DNA from: Larix kaempferi
Lineage: Eukaryota; Streptophyta; Pinopsida; Pinales; Pinaceae
DNA length: 64,000 nucleotides
Direction of reading: 5' to 3'
Assembly (NCBI GenBank): GCA_027924585.1
Contig: BSBM01000904.1
Coordinates: forward strand, 22,467,001-22,531,000
This document shows, piece by piece, positions 12,427 through 24,814 of this stretch. Position numbers and translations under genes: made by a program. The number at the start of each line of letters is the position of its first letter. Positions within the stretch are counted from its first letter, which is position 1. The notes beneath the pieces are model-generated. The model was not told where the DNA came from. It was given only the letters and a program-made list of their open reading frames with translations, and searched no databases.

Positions 12427-15400
12427 TGTTATCACCTAAGCTGTAGTTACCCCTAAGGATGGATCCAATCATGGATGGCAATAGAGAAGGGCAACTCAAA
12501 AGGTGCAACCACGATCACCTCGACCTCCAATATATATGGTTGTCACACTAGTCGAGGCAACCTTCGCTTTATGCTATCTAGCCCAGACAACAAAGGGGGA
12601 GACCCGATCTACTCCTGACAGGAGAGATCAAAACCAAGACACCAAATCAGGGTATTTCTAAGTGAAGTTAGGTGTATGGTTTATCCTAGACCTTATAGGT
12701 TGAAGTCACAAGCCAAGTGAGGGGTTCAATAGGTATAGCTTTGGTTCATGGTTGATGTGAGAGTGACTTATAATGTTTGAAGTGAGATCTAGGGCTAGTG
12801 TACTAGTACAATGTCAGAAGACTCACTGCCTTGGGAACCGTGTCCAGTGCAGGGTAGTTTAAGGGTTGTATTGGGGCTAACTAGTACAAATGACAAGCTT
12901 GACCATGATACATGACAACTTCAAGGGTTTAGTTCACCATGCATAGGTCAAACCACAAGTCAATCCAACAATCTAGGAAAGTTGAATTAACTTGGAGAGA
13001 AACCAGTGCCTTGGGAATTGGGAAGTGGAGTCAAAGTAGGGTTGACTTGTGGTTTAGGACTCCTAGTACTTGGGACAAGTGGGCAATAGAGGTCTTGATG
13101 GATGGATGTGTCTAGATCTAGGTTTGACCAAAGTGGACCACAATCCCTTAAAACAAGGAATGCAATCCCCAAGGCAAGATTTGACAAAGTGATAGTCTAG
13201 ACCTAGGTTTTGAATTATTCCGGTTTCAAATCTCCAGAAATCTCAAGTACCCAGTTCCTGGAAGTGAGTCAACTCACTTCTCCAAGGTGGTGCGACTTTG
13301 CCCAAGGAGGCCTAAAAGTGGCGTTAGGTGGGTCAAAACAAGTCGGATGGCATCCAAACTTTAGATCCGGGTAGATCGGTCAGGTAGGAGTATGGATCTG
13401 TATTTTCGTGGTAATCCAACGGTTAGATCTTAGTAGATCTGAGTTTAAGGGTTCCAAGTGGTCCAAAATGGGGATTAAATCCCTTAAAATGTGGAATGGG
13501 GCCCACAAGGTAAATTTCAGAAAAGTAACAACCTAGGTGTATGTTATTGGATGTGTAGATGACGAATCAAGTGGAATCTCAAACACCCATCACCTAGATC
13601 TAGGTCAACTTGCTCAACTAGTGAAGTGCGCCTTGCTTGGGAGAAGCTAAGTTGGCATGGGAGAGGGGTCAAACGGAAACCAATCCTCACCAAACTATAG
13701 ATCCGGGATGCCGTGGATGCTATAGAGGTGGGTTTTCAATATTATGCCCAATAACCCACTAGATCTAAGTAGATCTGAGAAAATGTAAAAAAGGGGTTTT
13801 GATTAATTAGGGTTTTAAGTGTTTTTTGACAATTGGATAGATCATGGAGATAGAACTTACCTTGAGATCATACCTGAGTGATGTGGATGAGATGCCTTGA
13901 TGTTGAGGAAGATTCCCGCAGAGATCAAATGAGAGATTGTTGATTTGCTTGCCGATTTGATGCCCTAGCCCACAAGTGCGCCTTCCTCTACCTGTCAAAC
14001 CAAGGAATGAAGATTCAATCAGTAAGATCAAGTATGGAAGAAATACAAGAGAAATGCAAATAGTAACATGAAATAGAAGGTCCTGGGACAGTAATACTCC
14101 CTGTTACCAACGAAGAGCTCCAAAGAAGAAGTAGGGAGAGTCTTCCCCTACCAATACCTCCTCCTCCAAGCAAATCGGCCTCCACCTGTAGATGCAAAAA
14201 TTGTGGTACAAAGATATGGCAAACAAGATCTTCAATAACTCAGTGCAAAGGAAGAACCAACGAACGAACACCAAAAACATTCACCACAACACTGGAGATA
14301 GATGCAATAATAATTTTCTATTCCAATAATCCAGAGCCAAAAGTCCCTTTACAATGAGAGGCTCTCTCCTTTAAATAGGAAGGAGAGGCACCAAAACCCT
14401 AACCACTTTTTGAATGAGTGGCTAAGATTAAAAGATACAAATGTCTAATCAATGGTTGAGATGAGCTCAACAATAAAATACATGGATCACTAATAAAATA
14501 TAATGTAAGTGGACAAAATCGCCCTATAAGAGGGGAATCCCACCAAATCATGATGACAAAATATCATAAGAGGCTTATGGTGGGTCCAAGGGGTAATTTT
14601 ATCCCTCCTTGGTCAATCCCCATAGCACAATAACCAAAAAATAATCATGAATGTACCAAATCGTGCCTCCATAGTGAAGTCGTGGTCCTCAAAAGACCTC
14701 AAAAATCCACAGAAAGTGCCATAAGTGATGGATGCGAGCCCCGATGAAGCTGAAACTGCTGGAGAAGGTGTGGAAGGTCCCGATCTATCATCACTGATCA
14801 TCCCATGCCATAACTTTGCCTCAGTAGCCCAAATCGATTTCCTCAATAGCCATTTCTACCAATCCTGAAATGCCTCGGGAAGCGTGAAACTCCCCCAAAC
14901 AGCCTCCTGGAGTGCTGGCGCTGTCAAGGTGAGGACACCAGTGTGTCCGGAAGGGGGGTAATATGGTAAAAACAAGTGGCTGGACCACCCCCTCCATCAT
15001 CAACGCCCTAGGTCAACCGGATAAAAATCACATCTGCTCCGACAGGGCCTCCGACAGACCAAAACTGCACTAGGACAGCCTACTGAGGCTAAATCATCAC
15101 TGTAAGTGCCCGGAACTGAAAACACACTGTCCCATTGGACTCAGAAGGTCCAAATCCATCCAAGATGTGTACTCATACACCATATGAATCTCTGCATGAT
15201 CAAAATAAATATCCAATATACCGGATCAAGGCCAATAATAATGCGCTGTACATATACAAACACTGCTCCAACCCCATAATCATCATCATAACCCTATAGC
15301 TGCTGCATAGAGTCATCATGTATGTATACATAGACCATATATCATCTATCCATATCATCATAAGGTCCAACATCTCATGTCCCATGGTCCTCCATGGTCA

Positions 15401-17013
15401 AACTAGGTCTAACCAAGACCAAATATAACTCAGATCATCATTAATAGCTGCTGCAAAGTGTCAAGGTTAATATATGCTCTACAACTTATTCAAATAGCAA
15501 TTAAAACACATAATGATCATAACTGGCGATCTACATCCGAATATATAGTGTCGTTAATTATTATTATTATTACTCAGACTAGACTTTCAGGACCATACTC
15601 ACTTCATAGTTGTGATCAGTTTGCTAGTGAAGGGTGAAGGTTAAATTAACTGGCTAGGCTAAGGGATGACTTGACTGACTTGACTTTGTGACACTTTGGC
15701 AAGGGAAAAGGAATATACACCATAGTATATACTGAATGAGTAATAACACAGGGAATGGCGGTGTCTCACAAATGGATGAGTTGTTTAAAGAGGGTTTATT
15801 CACCTTCACAGATGTGCACAATCCATAATACAAATAAGGCCAGCAATTGTTTAGATGTAGCTTTTAAGTTCCATTGCTTTTTTGGGCCTGAAGTTTCCAT
15901 AGCCTTGATCTATGTGTGTTTACAAACACATTGCATAGATTTACATTTTTCTTTTAGGCTTTCTGCTGCAGGTGTGTTTTTAAGGCACTTGTTTACCTGA
16001 GCACTTCTAGGTGTGTCATGAACAGCTTGTTTACCTAGGTATTTATTTTCCACAAGATATAACATTTTATTTTTATGGACATTTTCATTTGGCACGCCTT
16101 TCATTCATGTGTGTTTAGAAACACATTGCATGAATGGGCTTTTCATACAAGATATAGCATTTCATTTTTCCAGATTTTGTATACATGGCAGCACTAAAAG
16201 TTTCAGGTTTAGCCAACACAACTTTAGTGACTAGGGGGAGTTCACAAGGAACTCCAACTCACCATAGGTAAGTTTTGTCACCAACTCAGAGCCGAGACAC
16301 AATAAACAGGGAAGCTCATCCAATACAGAGGCTACAGTGGGGAAAAGTCCTCCATGCCACTAGTCAAGTAGTAAGTCAGGGTGATAATCTAAAAGGTAGG
16401 CCATGGATGGATGAAGACAATGAATAATGGAGCCAACACTAGCAAGCCAAGGTATGGTTGAATGATCACCTCTATTCTCCCGAAGAAGTGTAAAACCAAT
16501 GAGTATGAATAGTGAACTTCTAAGTCTGAGTAGGGACAATATAATATATATAAGAATAAGTATAAAAGCAATCTAACCAGATCATGACACTGAGTGCCAA
16601 GACATGCTATAAGAATAAGTATAAAAGCAATCGCCAGATCATGACACTGAGTGCCAAGACATGCTATAAGAATAAGTATAAAAGCAATCTAACCATAACA
16701 CCATGATATACCTGCTGAGTCATATACCTGAAAGCTCATCCACCTGTACCATCATCTGTCCTCTGAAACTGCTGCTGCAACTCTGGGCACTACTGACTGC
16801 TCTGTACCAATGGTATAATGGCTATATCGGTCATCTCTCTGAGTGTCCCGAGACTCAGTCATGGCATGGGGAATATAACTGCTGTCCACAATCTGATAGT
16901 GATCCAATATAGATGCTCATCTCAGCATCTCAAATGTAAGGGAACTGGCTGAATAGTGTACTGGAATCAGAAAAATAATGTATGGTATCCCGGCTACTAT
17001 ATATGTGATAACA
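12427..17013 (-). repeat. Solo family-L LTR, reversed (4587 bp)
   Basis: Starts TGTTATCACCTAAGCTG and ends ATATGTGATAACA, the reverse of the family-L LTR, flanked by GGACC on both sides (12422-12426 and 17014-17018). There is no internal region, so it is a solo LTR left by recombination between two LTRs. It sits in the 3' LTR of element L1 in opposite orientation, which makes long inverted repeats with the flanking LTR halves. Confidence 0.93.
16552..16700 (-). repeat. Local tandem repeat inside the reversed solo LTR
   Basis: A unit of about 56-59 bp beginning AAGAATAAGTATAAAAGCAATC is present two full times and a third time in part (starts near 16552, 16611, 16667). It is present once in the other LTR copies, so the expansion happened in this copy, with loss of the ATATAGATATATGGACCTGG stretch. 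Confidence 0.8.
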
Positions 17014-19735
17014 GGACCTTCTGAGTCCAATGGGACAGTTTGTTTTCAGTTCCGGGCACTTACAGTGATGATTTAGCCTCAGTAGGCTGTCCTAGTGCAG
17101 TTTTGGTCTGTCGGAGGCCCTGTCGGAGCAGATGTGATTTTTATCCGGTTGACCTAGGGCGCTGATGATGGAGGGGGCGGTCCAGCCACTTGTTTTTACC
17201 ATATTACCCCCCCTTCCGGACACACTGGTGCCCTCACCTTGACAGCGCCAGCACTCCAGGAGGCTGTTTGGGGGAGTTTCACGCTTCCCGAGGCATTTCA
17301 GGATTGGTAGAAATGGCTATTGAGGAAATCGATTTGGGCTACTGAGTCAAAGTTATGGCATGGGATGATCAGTGATGATAGATCGGGACCTTCCACACCT
17401 TCTCCAGCAGTTTCAGCTTCATCGGGGCCCGCATCCATCACTTATGGCACTTTCTGTGGATTTTTGAGGTCTTTTGAGGACCACGACTTCACTATGGAGG
17501 CACGATTTGGTACATTCATGATTATTTTTTGGTTATTGTGCTATGGGGATTGACCAAGGAGGGATAAAATTACCCCTTGGACCCACCATAAGCCTCTTAT
17601 GATATTTTGTCATCATGATTTGGTGGGATTCCCCTCTTATAGGGCGATTTTGTCCACTTACATTATATTTTATTAGTGATCCATGTATTTTATTGTTGAG
17701 CTCATCTCAACCATTGATTAGACATTTGTATCTTTTAATCTTAGCCACTCATTCAAAAAGTGGTTAGGGTTTTGGTGCCTCTCCTTCCTATTTAAAGGAG
17801 AGAGCCTCTCATTGTAAAGGGACTTTTGGCTCTGGATTATTGGAATAGAAAATTATTATTGCATCTATCTCCAGTGTTGTGGTGAATGTTTTTGGTGTTC
17901 GTTCGTTGGTTCTTCCTTTGCACTGAGTTATTGGAGACCTTGTTTGCCATATCTTTGTACCACGATATTGCATCTACAGGTGGAGGCCGATTTGCTTGGA
18001 GGAGGAGGTATTGGTAGGGGAAGACTCTCCCTACTTCTTCTTTGGAGCTCTTCGTTGGTAACAGGGAGTATTACTGTCCCAGGACCTTCTATTTCATGTT
18101 ACTATTTGCATTTCTCTTGTATTTCTTCCATACTTGATCTTACTGATTGAATCTTCATTCCTTGGTTTGACAGGTAGAGGAAGGCGCACTTGTGGGCTAG
18201 GGCATCAAATCGGCAAGCAAATCAACAATCTCTCATTTGATCTCTGCGGGAATCTTCCTCAACATCAAGGCATCTCATCCACATCACTCAGGTATGATCT
18301 CAAGGTAAGTTCTATCTCCATGATCTATCCAATTGTCAAAAACACTTAAAACCCTAATTAATCAAAACCCCATTTTTACATTTTCTCAGATCTACTTAGA
18401 TCTAGTGGGTTGTTGGGCATAATATTGAAAACCCACCTCTATAGCATCCACGGCATTCCGGATCTATAGTTTGGTGAGGATTGGCCTCCGTTTGACCCCC
18501 CTCCCATGCCAACTTAGCTTCTCCCAAGCAAGGCGTACTTCACTGATTGAGCAAGTTGACCTAGATCTAGGTGGTGGGTGTTTGAGATTCCACTTGATTT
18601 GTCATCTACACATCCAATAACATACACCCAGGTTGTCACTTTCCTGAAATTCACCTTGTGGGCCCCATTCCACATTTTAAGGGATTTAATCCCCATTCTG
18701 GACCACTTGGAACCCTTAAACTCAGATCTACTGAGATCTAACCGTTGGATTACCACGAAATTACAGATCCATACTCCTACCTGACCGATCTACCCGGATC
18801 TAAAGTTTGGATGTCGTCCGACTTGTTTTGACCCACCTAACCCCACTTTTATGCCTCCTTGGGCAAAGTCGCACCACCTTGGAGAAGTGAGTTGACTCAC
18901 TTCCAGGAACTGGGTACTTGAGATTTTTGGAGATTTAGAACCGGAATAATTCAAAACCTAGGTCTAGACTATCACTTTGTCAAATCTTGCCTTGGGGATT
19001 GCATTCCTTGTTTTAAGGGATTGTGGTCCACTTGGGTCAAACCTAGATCTAGATACATTCATCCATCAAGACCTCTATTTCCCACTTGTTCCGAGTACTA
19101 GGAGTCCTAAACCACAAGTCAACCCTACTTTGACTCCACTTCCCAATTCCCAAGGCACTGGCTTCTCTCCAAGTTAATTCGACTCTCCTAGATTGTTGGA
19201 TTGACTTGTGGATTGACCTATGCATGGTGAACTAAACCCTTGAAGCTATCATGTATCATGGTCAAGCTTGTCATTTGTACTAGTTAGCCCCAATACAACC
19301 CTTAAACTACCCTGCACTGGACACGGTTCCCAAGGCAGTGAGTCTTCTAAAATTGTACTAGTACAATAGCCCTAGATCTCACTTCAAACATTATAAGTCA
19401 CTCTTACATCAACTATGAACCAAAGCTACACCTATTGAACCCCTCACTTGGCTTGTGACTTCATCTTTAGGTCTAGGATAAACCATACACCTAACTTCAC
19501 TTAGAAATACCCTGATTTGGTGTCTTGGTTTTGATCTCTCCTGTCGGGAGTAGATCGGGTCTCCCCCTTTGTTGTCTGGGCTAGATAACATAAAGCGAAG
19601 GTTGCCTCGACTGGCGTGACAACCATATACATTGGAGGTCGAGGTGATCGTGGTTGCACCTTTTGAGTTGCCCTTCCTTATTGCCATCCATGACTGGATC
19701 CATCCATAGGGGTAACTACAGCTTAGGTGATAACA
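17014..19735 (+). repeat. 3' LTR of element L1, second part
   Basis: Resumes at the second GGACC copy and matches 5303-8005 of the 5' LTR, including the TATA box (near 17788) and the CAAGGTAAGT box (near 18301). It ends GATAACA at 19735, followed by target copy GTAAC (19736-19740). Confidence 0.9.
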
Positions 19736-19740
19736 GTAAC

Positions 19741-21671
19741 CAAGGTAAAACAAAGTTTTGATGGATGGAAAACTTGAGAAGAGCTCTTCCTAGCCTTCTT
19801 AAGATGAAAGATTTTGAGACTCTTGTAGATCCTGCAACCACAAAATGTTAGGCCAAAACTTGAAGATGAAGCACGGGTTTGACGCAACCGAGCTCTCACC
19901 CTTCTTCACTTTAAGCAACACCTAATCACAACCACACAACTCAACCAACAAGTGAGATCAACAATGCTAGTATGCTAGAAATATCAAGATTAGATCAACA
20001 ATTTGTATAACTAACTACTCTTGTCCATTTAGATCTTGATAAACTTGCATAAATAACCAACTTAAACTGTAAATGGTTACTCTATTGTGCTAAAGATAGC
20101 CCTCACAAGCTAGCAATTGATCAAATACTATGCATAATTAAGAGATGGGTTTAGAGAAGATATCACCTCAACAAGAGATGAATCCACACCAAAGATTGAA
20201 ATCTCATGGACCTCCAAAATCAAAATCTTTATTGAAAATATTAAGCAAAAGCTATTACAAAAATGTGCAGAGTAATCTTGCATCAAAGTCTCCCCTAGAG
20301 AATGGCCAAAATGCCATATCTTATATAACAAAGCACTAGCCTAAAACCCTAGGTCGAATTGGCAAGAGAAGAGAGCCAATAACCACCCAACTAAAGTCGA
20401 ATTCCAATCTAAAATCAATCAACACCAAGCTTGGAGCTTGATCCACCAAACAACTCAAGTTCATGGATGATGTGGATGGGGAGGTGGCCTCCACCTAGGC
20501 AAGGCGCCCCCCATCCCACTCTTGGAAGTAACACCCACCAACTATCTCATGCCATGTGGTAATTCGAGCTCCCAAAGAGGATATGACGTGAGCAAACATG
20601 GAGTACCGTGAGCCTTGAGGTAGGTAAGCTTGGAGTGTGAGTAGGTGGTAACTCGTGATCACTAAGAGCCAATGGCCATGACTTTAGGAGGGCGCTCAAC
20701 CTTGCAATGAATGCCAACCAATCAACCCAACAACCCACTCAACAACCTCCACATCATCAATTCGTGAGCTTTAGTGAAGGAGGGCAAATTCTCTTGAAGT
20801 AGATGACTGGTGCTGACTATATTCTTGATTATAATGTTGACTGAGATGATTGGAATCATCTTAAATGCTGAGTGCCATGTCATTTAGCCTTTTACTTTAT
20901 TCCATTTGGATTATTTTGGAGAGATTTGGATTATCTCCAAAATAATCACTTTTATTATTTTAATTAATAATTTCTCTGTAAATGGCTTTTTAGAGAAAAT
21001 ATTAATTACGAGGCCTAAATGACATCCGAAACTTGGGTTTAGCTGGTCCATGGGTCATGTGTGATTTTTGGATTATGAAACGAGCCATCAATCACTAAAT
21101 TCGGACCCCGTATGACTGACATATTACAGACTCAAATTTCTCTATTTAAACTATAGAGAAATTTAATTAAAATTTAAAAATAATTAAAAAATTAAAAACC
21201 CCATATCCAACGCGTCCGGTAAAATTTTTTTCGAAATTTCTTCTGGGGGTCCTAGAGACTTAGGACATGACCAAAACCTATTCTAATAGTGTCTAGTAGG
21301 TTTATACATATTAGTTGGACTCTAATAACCCCCCACGGCTCAGTTTTTCAAAATTGGGCATTCCAGCTTTGGAGGAAGCGGGAGAAAACCTCATCGATTA
21401 TACCTCGCCTTAAGCAAAGTATAATTGACAAGGGAAAAAACTCCCTGGAATACCTTAGTTGCTTAATCAAGTCATGGGGAACCGAACCACTCAGACCCTA
21501 CTAGCACACTTTGTTACAAACCCCCATGGGGCCATGGTCATGTCGACTCAAAAACAAAACTGGCTAGACCCAAATATCTGAAACCTAGATACTCTGGAAG
21601 TGAACACTGATGTGTTCCAACACTGGCGGCTCAATAAGGTTTCAACTATTGTACAGATATAGTTGATAACA
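19741..21671 (-). repeat. 3' LTR of element P, proximal part
   Basis: Minus-strand LTR start TGTTATCAACTATA lies at 21671 going left. It matches 44432 onwards of the plus-strand solo copy: the boxes around TTGAGCCGCCAGTGTTGGAAC and GTCGACATGACCATGG, the AATTTTTTAATTATTTTTAA tract, and the region around GACTAACTCAAATTTCTC. It is interrupted at the left by element L1 and continues at 3495. Confidence 0.87.
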
Positions 21672-21960
21672 TCTGGCTCCAACTGCGGGACGGACACTTG
21701 CTTGATCTATGAATCAAAGAAGGTGTTCGAGAATCCCAAAATATCAATTTCCTACATGGAAAAAGAAGTGTCTTAGTTCCACATGTACATGATAAATAAT
21801 GCCAAAATGAAATATCAAATATGAAAATATTTTTCCTTTTTCTTATCGAATTTAAAGTACAAAAATAAGAATCTTTTCTTTTTCAAACATATATATGAAC
21901 TACAGTACAAAAATATCACTATGATACAAAAATGATACATAAAAGTACAAAGATAAGAGT
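21672..21960 (-). other. 3' untranslated internal end of element P
   Basis: Non-coding stretch between the integrase tail and the 3' LTR. The part next to the LTR reads (minus strand) GCAGTTGGAGCCAGA and is homologous to the internal terminus of element L1. The remainder is A/T-rich with no other recognisable feature. Confidence 0.6.
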
Positions 21961-22630
21961 TTAGGGAAGCCCTGAGATGACCCCTTGGTCATCTTGTATG
22001 TTATTTCGGTAAAAAGGCTTCAAATGTTGCCCATTCATGGGGAGAGGCAGTATTTCCCCCTCCATAGTGTTGAGCAGAAAGAATTGGTTCCAACTTGGCA
22101 GCGTATAATAAAAGGGCCTTTCCAAAGGCTGTCGAATTTCCCATGCTTCCCGGGTTTCTCCCTCCTTTTGTCCCATAAGAGAACAATGTCCCCTACTTGG
22201 AAAGACCTTGGCTTGGCTGATCTATCAAACGTGGCCTTCATACTCTCCTTGTGTCTTAACATTTTGTCCAAGGAAGCCCTTCTGCTTTCATCAAGCTCGA
22301 TGATTTGGTTAGCCCTATCCTCCAACTCTAACTTTTCAGAGTTATAGTCAGTTAGCATTCTGAAGATTGGGATTTGCATGCTAAGAGGTAAAGATGTTGT
22401 GATGCCATAAACAAGCTCAAAGGGGGATTTTCCAGTAGAGTTCTTCTTTGTGATTCTGTCCACCCACAGGGCATATTTGATCTTGCTATCCCAGGCTCTC
22501 TTGTTATCACCAACAGTTTTCTTGAGGATAGTCATTAGGTTTTTGTTTTAGGATTCGGCAAGGCCATTACCTTGCGGATAATAATCAGAAGAATGAGATA
22601 AAACAATGCCATATTTGAAACATAAGTCAT
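21961..22630 (-). pseudogene. Integrase C-terminal part of element P (frameshifted)
   Basis: This continues the integrase downstream of the frame ending at 22631. After a one-base frameshift near 22655 the catalytic Asp-Asn-Ala-Lys motif is followed by the expected STEVND region and the Asn-Lys-Asn block that follows the third catalytic acid (Glu). A TAA stop lies at about 22548. The long stretch 22035-22535 encodes the integrase C-terminal domain with SPFELVYG and the LWKGPF module (GPF/Y type). A second frameshift near 22070-22090 moves the last ~35 residues into a third frame ending at 21961. No chromodomain is visible. Non-functional in this copy. Confidence 0.8.
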
Positions 22631-24814
22631 TTACTTCTGTTGAATTGAAAGCTTGGCATTGTCAGTAGTTATCTTCAAAGGGGTGCCAAATCGAGTGATG
22701 ATTTTGTCTTCAATGAAATCCATGACAACCTTTTCAGTAGCCGTCTTGGTGGGAATAGCCTCCACCCATTTGGTGAAATAATCGGTTGCCGTTAAGATCC
22801 AACAAAATCCATTGCTAGAGTTGTCTTTGAATTTACCAATAAAGTCAAGGCCCCATTGCTGGAAGGGGGCAATGACAACAACTGGGTTGAGGGGTAAAGT
22901 GGCCAATTTAGGCTTTCCTGTGAACAGTTGACATTCTTGGCAATACTTGACATGTTTGTATATATCAGCAAATATGGTTGGCCAATAATACCCAGCTCTG
23001 AGGATTTTGTGAGCAGTTGTATTTGCTGCATAGTGACCTCCACAAAATCCCGAGTGGAACTCAGTCAAGATCTTTTTAGAATCTTGCTCATGGACACATC
23101 TAAGAATTACCCCATCAGGGTTTCTCCAACCCAAGCCTTCTTGAGTAAGGCAATATCTGGCAGCTTTTAGTCTTAGTGCCCTTCGCTTGTGTCCCTTAAG
23201 GTGATCTGGGCAAGTCAAATGCAGGAGGAAATATATGATATCAGAATACCAATGGTTATCTAATTCTTGCAAGGCAGGTGTCATACATGGACCAGGTGGT
23301 TGGTCCGTATAGTTTATGTCAATGGCTTCCTCATTTTTCTGAGTCAACATTCTGGCTAGGCCTTGTCCCTTGATAAGTTTAGTAGGCTTTATTTCCAAGT
23401 CATATTCTTGGATTTTGGATACCCATGTGCCTCTTGTTCCTAAACAATCCTGCTGGGATAGGATATCTTTTACTGCAGCATGGGGAACATAACCTATAAC
23501 TTTATTATAGCCAATATATGTTCTGAAATGTTTCAAGGATTTGACCAAGGCATAAGCTTGCTTTTCCATTATAGTGTACTTTAGTTCTGAATTTTGCAAG
23601 GCCCTACTCATAAATGCAATCGGTTGCTCGAACCCTTCGAAGTTCTTTTGGAGCAAAACACCAGCGATAGTATCCTCAGAGGCAAAGGAGAAAATCATGA
23701 AGTCTTTAGTGTAGTCTGGACTAACCAATACAGGTGATCTAGTAATAGCATCTTTAATGGTGGTGAAAGCTTCTTTCCCCTCATTAGTCCACACAAACTT
23801 AGCATCCTTCTTGAGTAACTGTTGCATGGGTTTCATTAACTCAGCTGGGTTTGGGATAAATCTTCTGATAAAGTTTATATGACCGTTAAAAGATTGAAGG
23901 CCTTTCACATTTTGGGGGAGAGGTATCTTCTTGATTGCTTCAACTCTTTCAGGGTCGATCTTGACCCCGTCCCTGTTTATAATATGCCCCAAGAGCTTCC
24001 CCTCTTCGATGCCTAATACTGATTTAGCCGGATTTAGAGAAATGCCATACTCTCTGCATCGTTCAAAAACCTTTCTTAGATGATCAACATGGCTGGATCT
24101 CTCCTTCAAAAAAACAGTTAAGTCATCTTGGTATATCTCGATGATTTTTCCTATCAACTCCTTGAAGGCATAATCCATGGCCCTCTGGAAAGTAGCTCCT
24201 GCATTTGTAAGGCCAAAGGGCATTCTCAGATATTCAAAAGTTCCCCAAGGAGTTGTGAAAGCAGTTTTATGTTTATCCTCTTCTTTGATGACAACCTGGT
24301 TGTATCCCGAAAATCCATCAAGCATGGACATCATTTTGGATCCAGTGACCCATTGGAGGAGGGTCTCCATGTTGGGAAGCGGATAATTATCTTTTTGGCA
24401 TGCCATGTTAAGGTTTCTGAAATCGATGCATATTCTGATGCTTCCATTTTTCTTTCTGACTACAACTAAGTTGGAGCACCATGATGTGTGTCGGGTGGGT
24501 GCTATAATACTTGCAGCTAGCATTTTCTCTAGCTCACGCTTGATAATAGGGGCCAACTTAGGATTTATTTGCCTGAGTTTTTGGCGGAAAGGTTTGGCAT
24601 TATGCATTTCTGGTTTGAGGGGAATGGTGTGTTGGAACACATCTTCCCTATAGGCCTTTAACTCATCATAAGTAAAGGCAAATATATCTCTATACTCTTT
24701 GACTAGGCTTATTAATGCATTTCTTTCCTTTTCGGATGTTCCTTTTCCAATTTTTATGAATTTCGGATCTGTTTCCGTTCCAATGTTGATCTCAATGTAG
24801 TCTCCTGGCTTCAT
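22631..24814 (-). CDS. Element P pol: reverse transcriptase, degenerate RNase H, integrase N-terminal and core
   Basis: A 727-codon open frame. RT occupies about residues 55-290, with SMLDGFSGYNQ (catalytic Asp166), LRMPFGLTNAGATFQ and IYQDDL (Asp230, Asp231). The Ty3/Gypsy RNase H follows at about 370-490, but the first catalytic Asp is replaced (FSFASE instead of a TDAS-type motif) and the TDH-like motif is lost, while Glu417 is kept. The integrase zinc finger is H587, H594, C625, C628; the core shows WGLDFIG (Asp657) and TTDNAK (Asp718). The frame ends by a frameshift just after Asp718. It is preceded in the same frame by TAG (24815-24817) and the protease-aRNH segment. The length and intact RT motifs suggest relatively recent decay. 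Confidence 0.93.
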   Translation of the reverse strand: MKPGDYIEINIGTETDPKFIKIGKGTSEKERNALISLVKEYRDIFAFTYDELKAYREDVFQHTIPLKPEMHNAKPFRQKLRQINPKLAPIIKRELEKMLAASIIAPTRHTSWCSNLVVVRKKNGSIRICIDFRNLNMACQKDNYPLPNMETLLQWVTGSKMMSMLDGFSGYNQVVIKEEDKHKTAFTTPWGTFEYLRMPFGLTNAGATFQRAMDYAFKELIGKIIEIYQDDLTVFLKERSSHVDHLRKVFERCREYGISLNPAKSVLGIEEGKLLGHIINRDGVKIDPERVEAIKKIPLPQNVKGLQSFNGHINFIRRFIPNPAELMKPMQQLLKKDAKFVWTNEGKEAFTTIKDAITRSPVLVSPDYTKDFMIFSFASEDTIAGVLLQKNFEGFEQPIAFMSRALQNSELKYTIMEKQAYALVKSLKHFRTYIGYNKVIGYVPHAAVKDILSQQDCLGTRGTWVSKIQEYDLEIKPTKLIKGQGLARMLTQKNEEAIDINYTDQPPGPCMTPALQELDNHWYSDIIYFLLHLTCPDHLKGHKRRALRLKAARYCLTQEGLGWRNPDGVILRCVHEQDSKKILTEFHSGFCGGHYAANTTAHKILRAGYYWPTIFADIYKHVKYCQECQLFTGKPKLATLPLNPVVVIAPFQQWGLDFIGKFKDNSSNGFCWILTATDYFTKWVEAIPTKTATEKVVMDFIEDKIITRFGTPLKITTDNAKLSIQQK

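Larger units (their letters stand above)
3496..19735 (+). mobile_element. Element L1: non-autonomous LTR retrotransposon (gag-like frame only), family L
   Basis: The element has two nearly identical LTRs of about 4.5 kb (3496-8005; 10621-12426 plus 17019-19735), a 2.6 kb internal region (8006-10620) and a 5-bp target duplication (GTAAC). The internal region holds a primer-binding site matching tRNA-Asp and one long frame beginning with a retrotransposon-gag-like domain. There is no protease, RT or integrase, so it must depend on another element for movement. The 3' LTR is split by a reversed solo LTR of the same family (12427-17013). Its own insertion split the 3' LTR of element P. The near-identity of its two LTRs, judged by eye, suggests a recent insertion. 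Confidence 0.9.
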
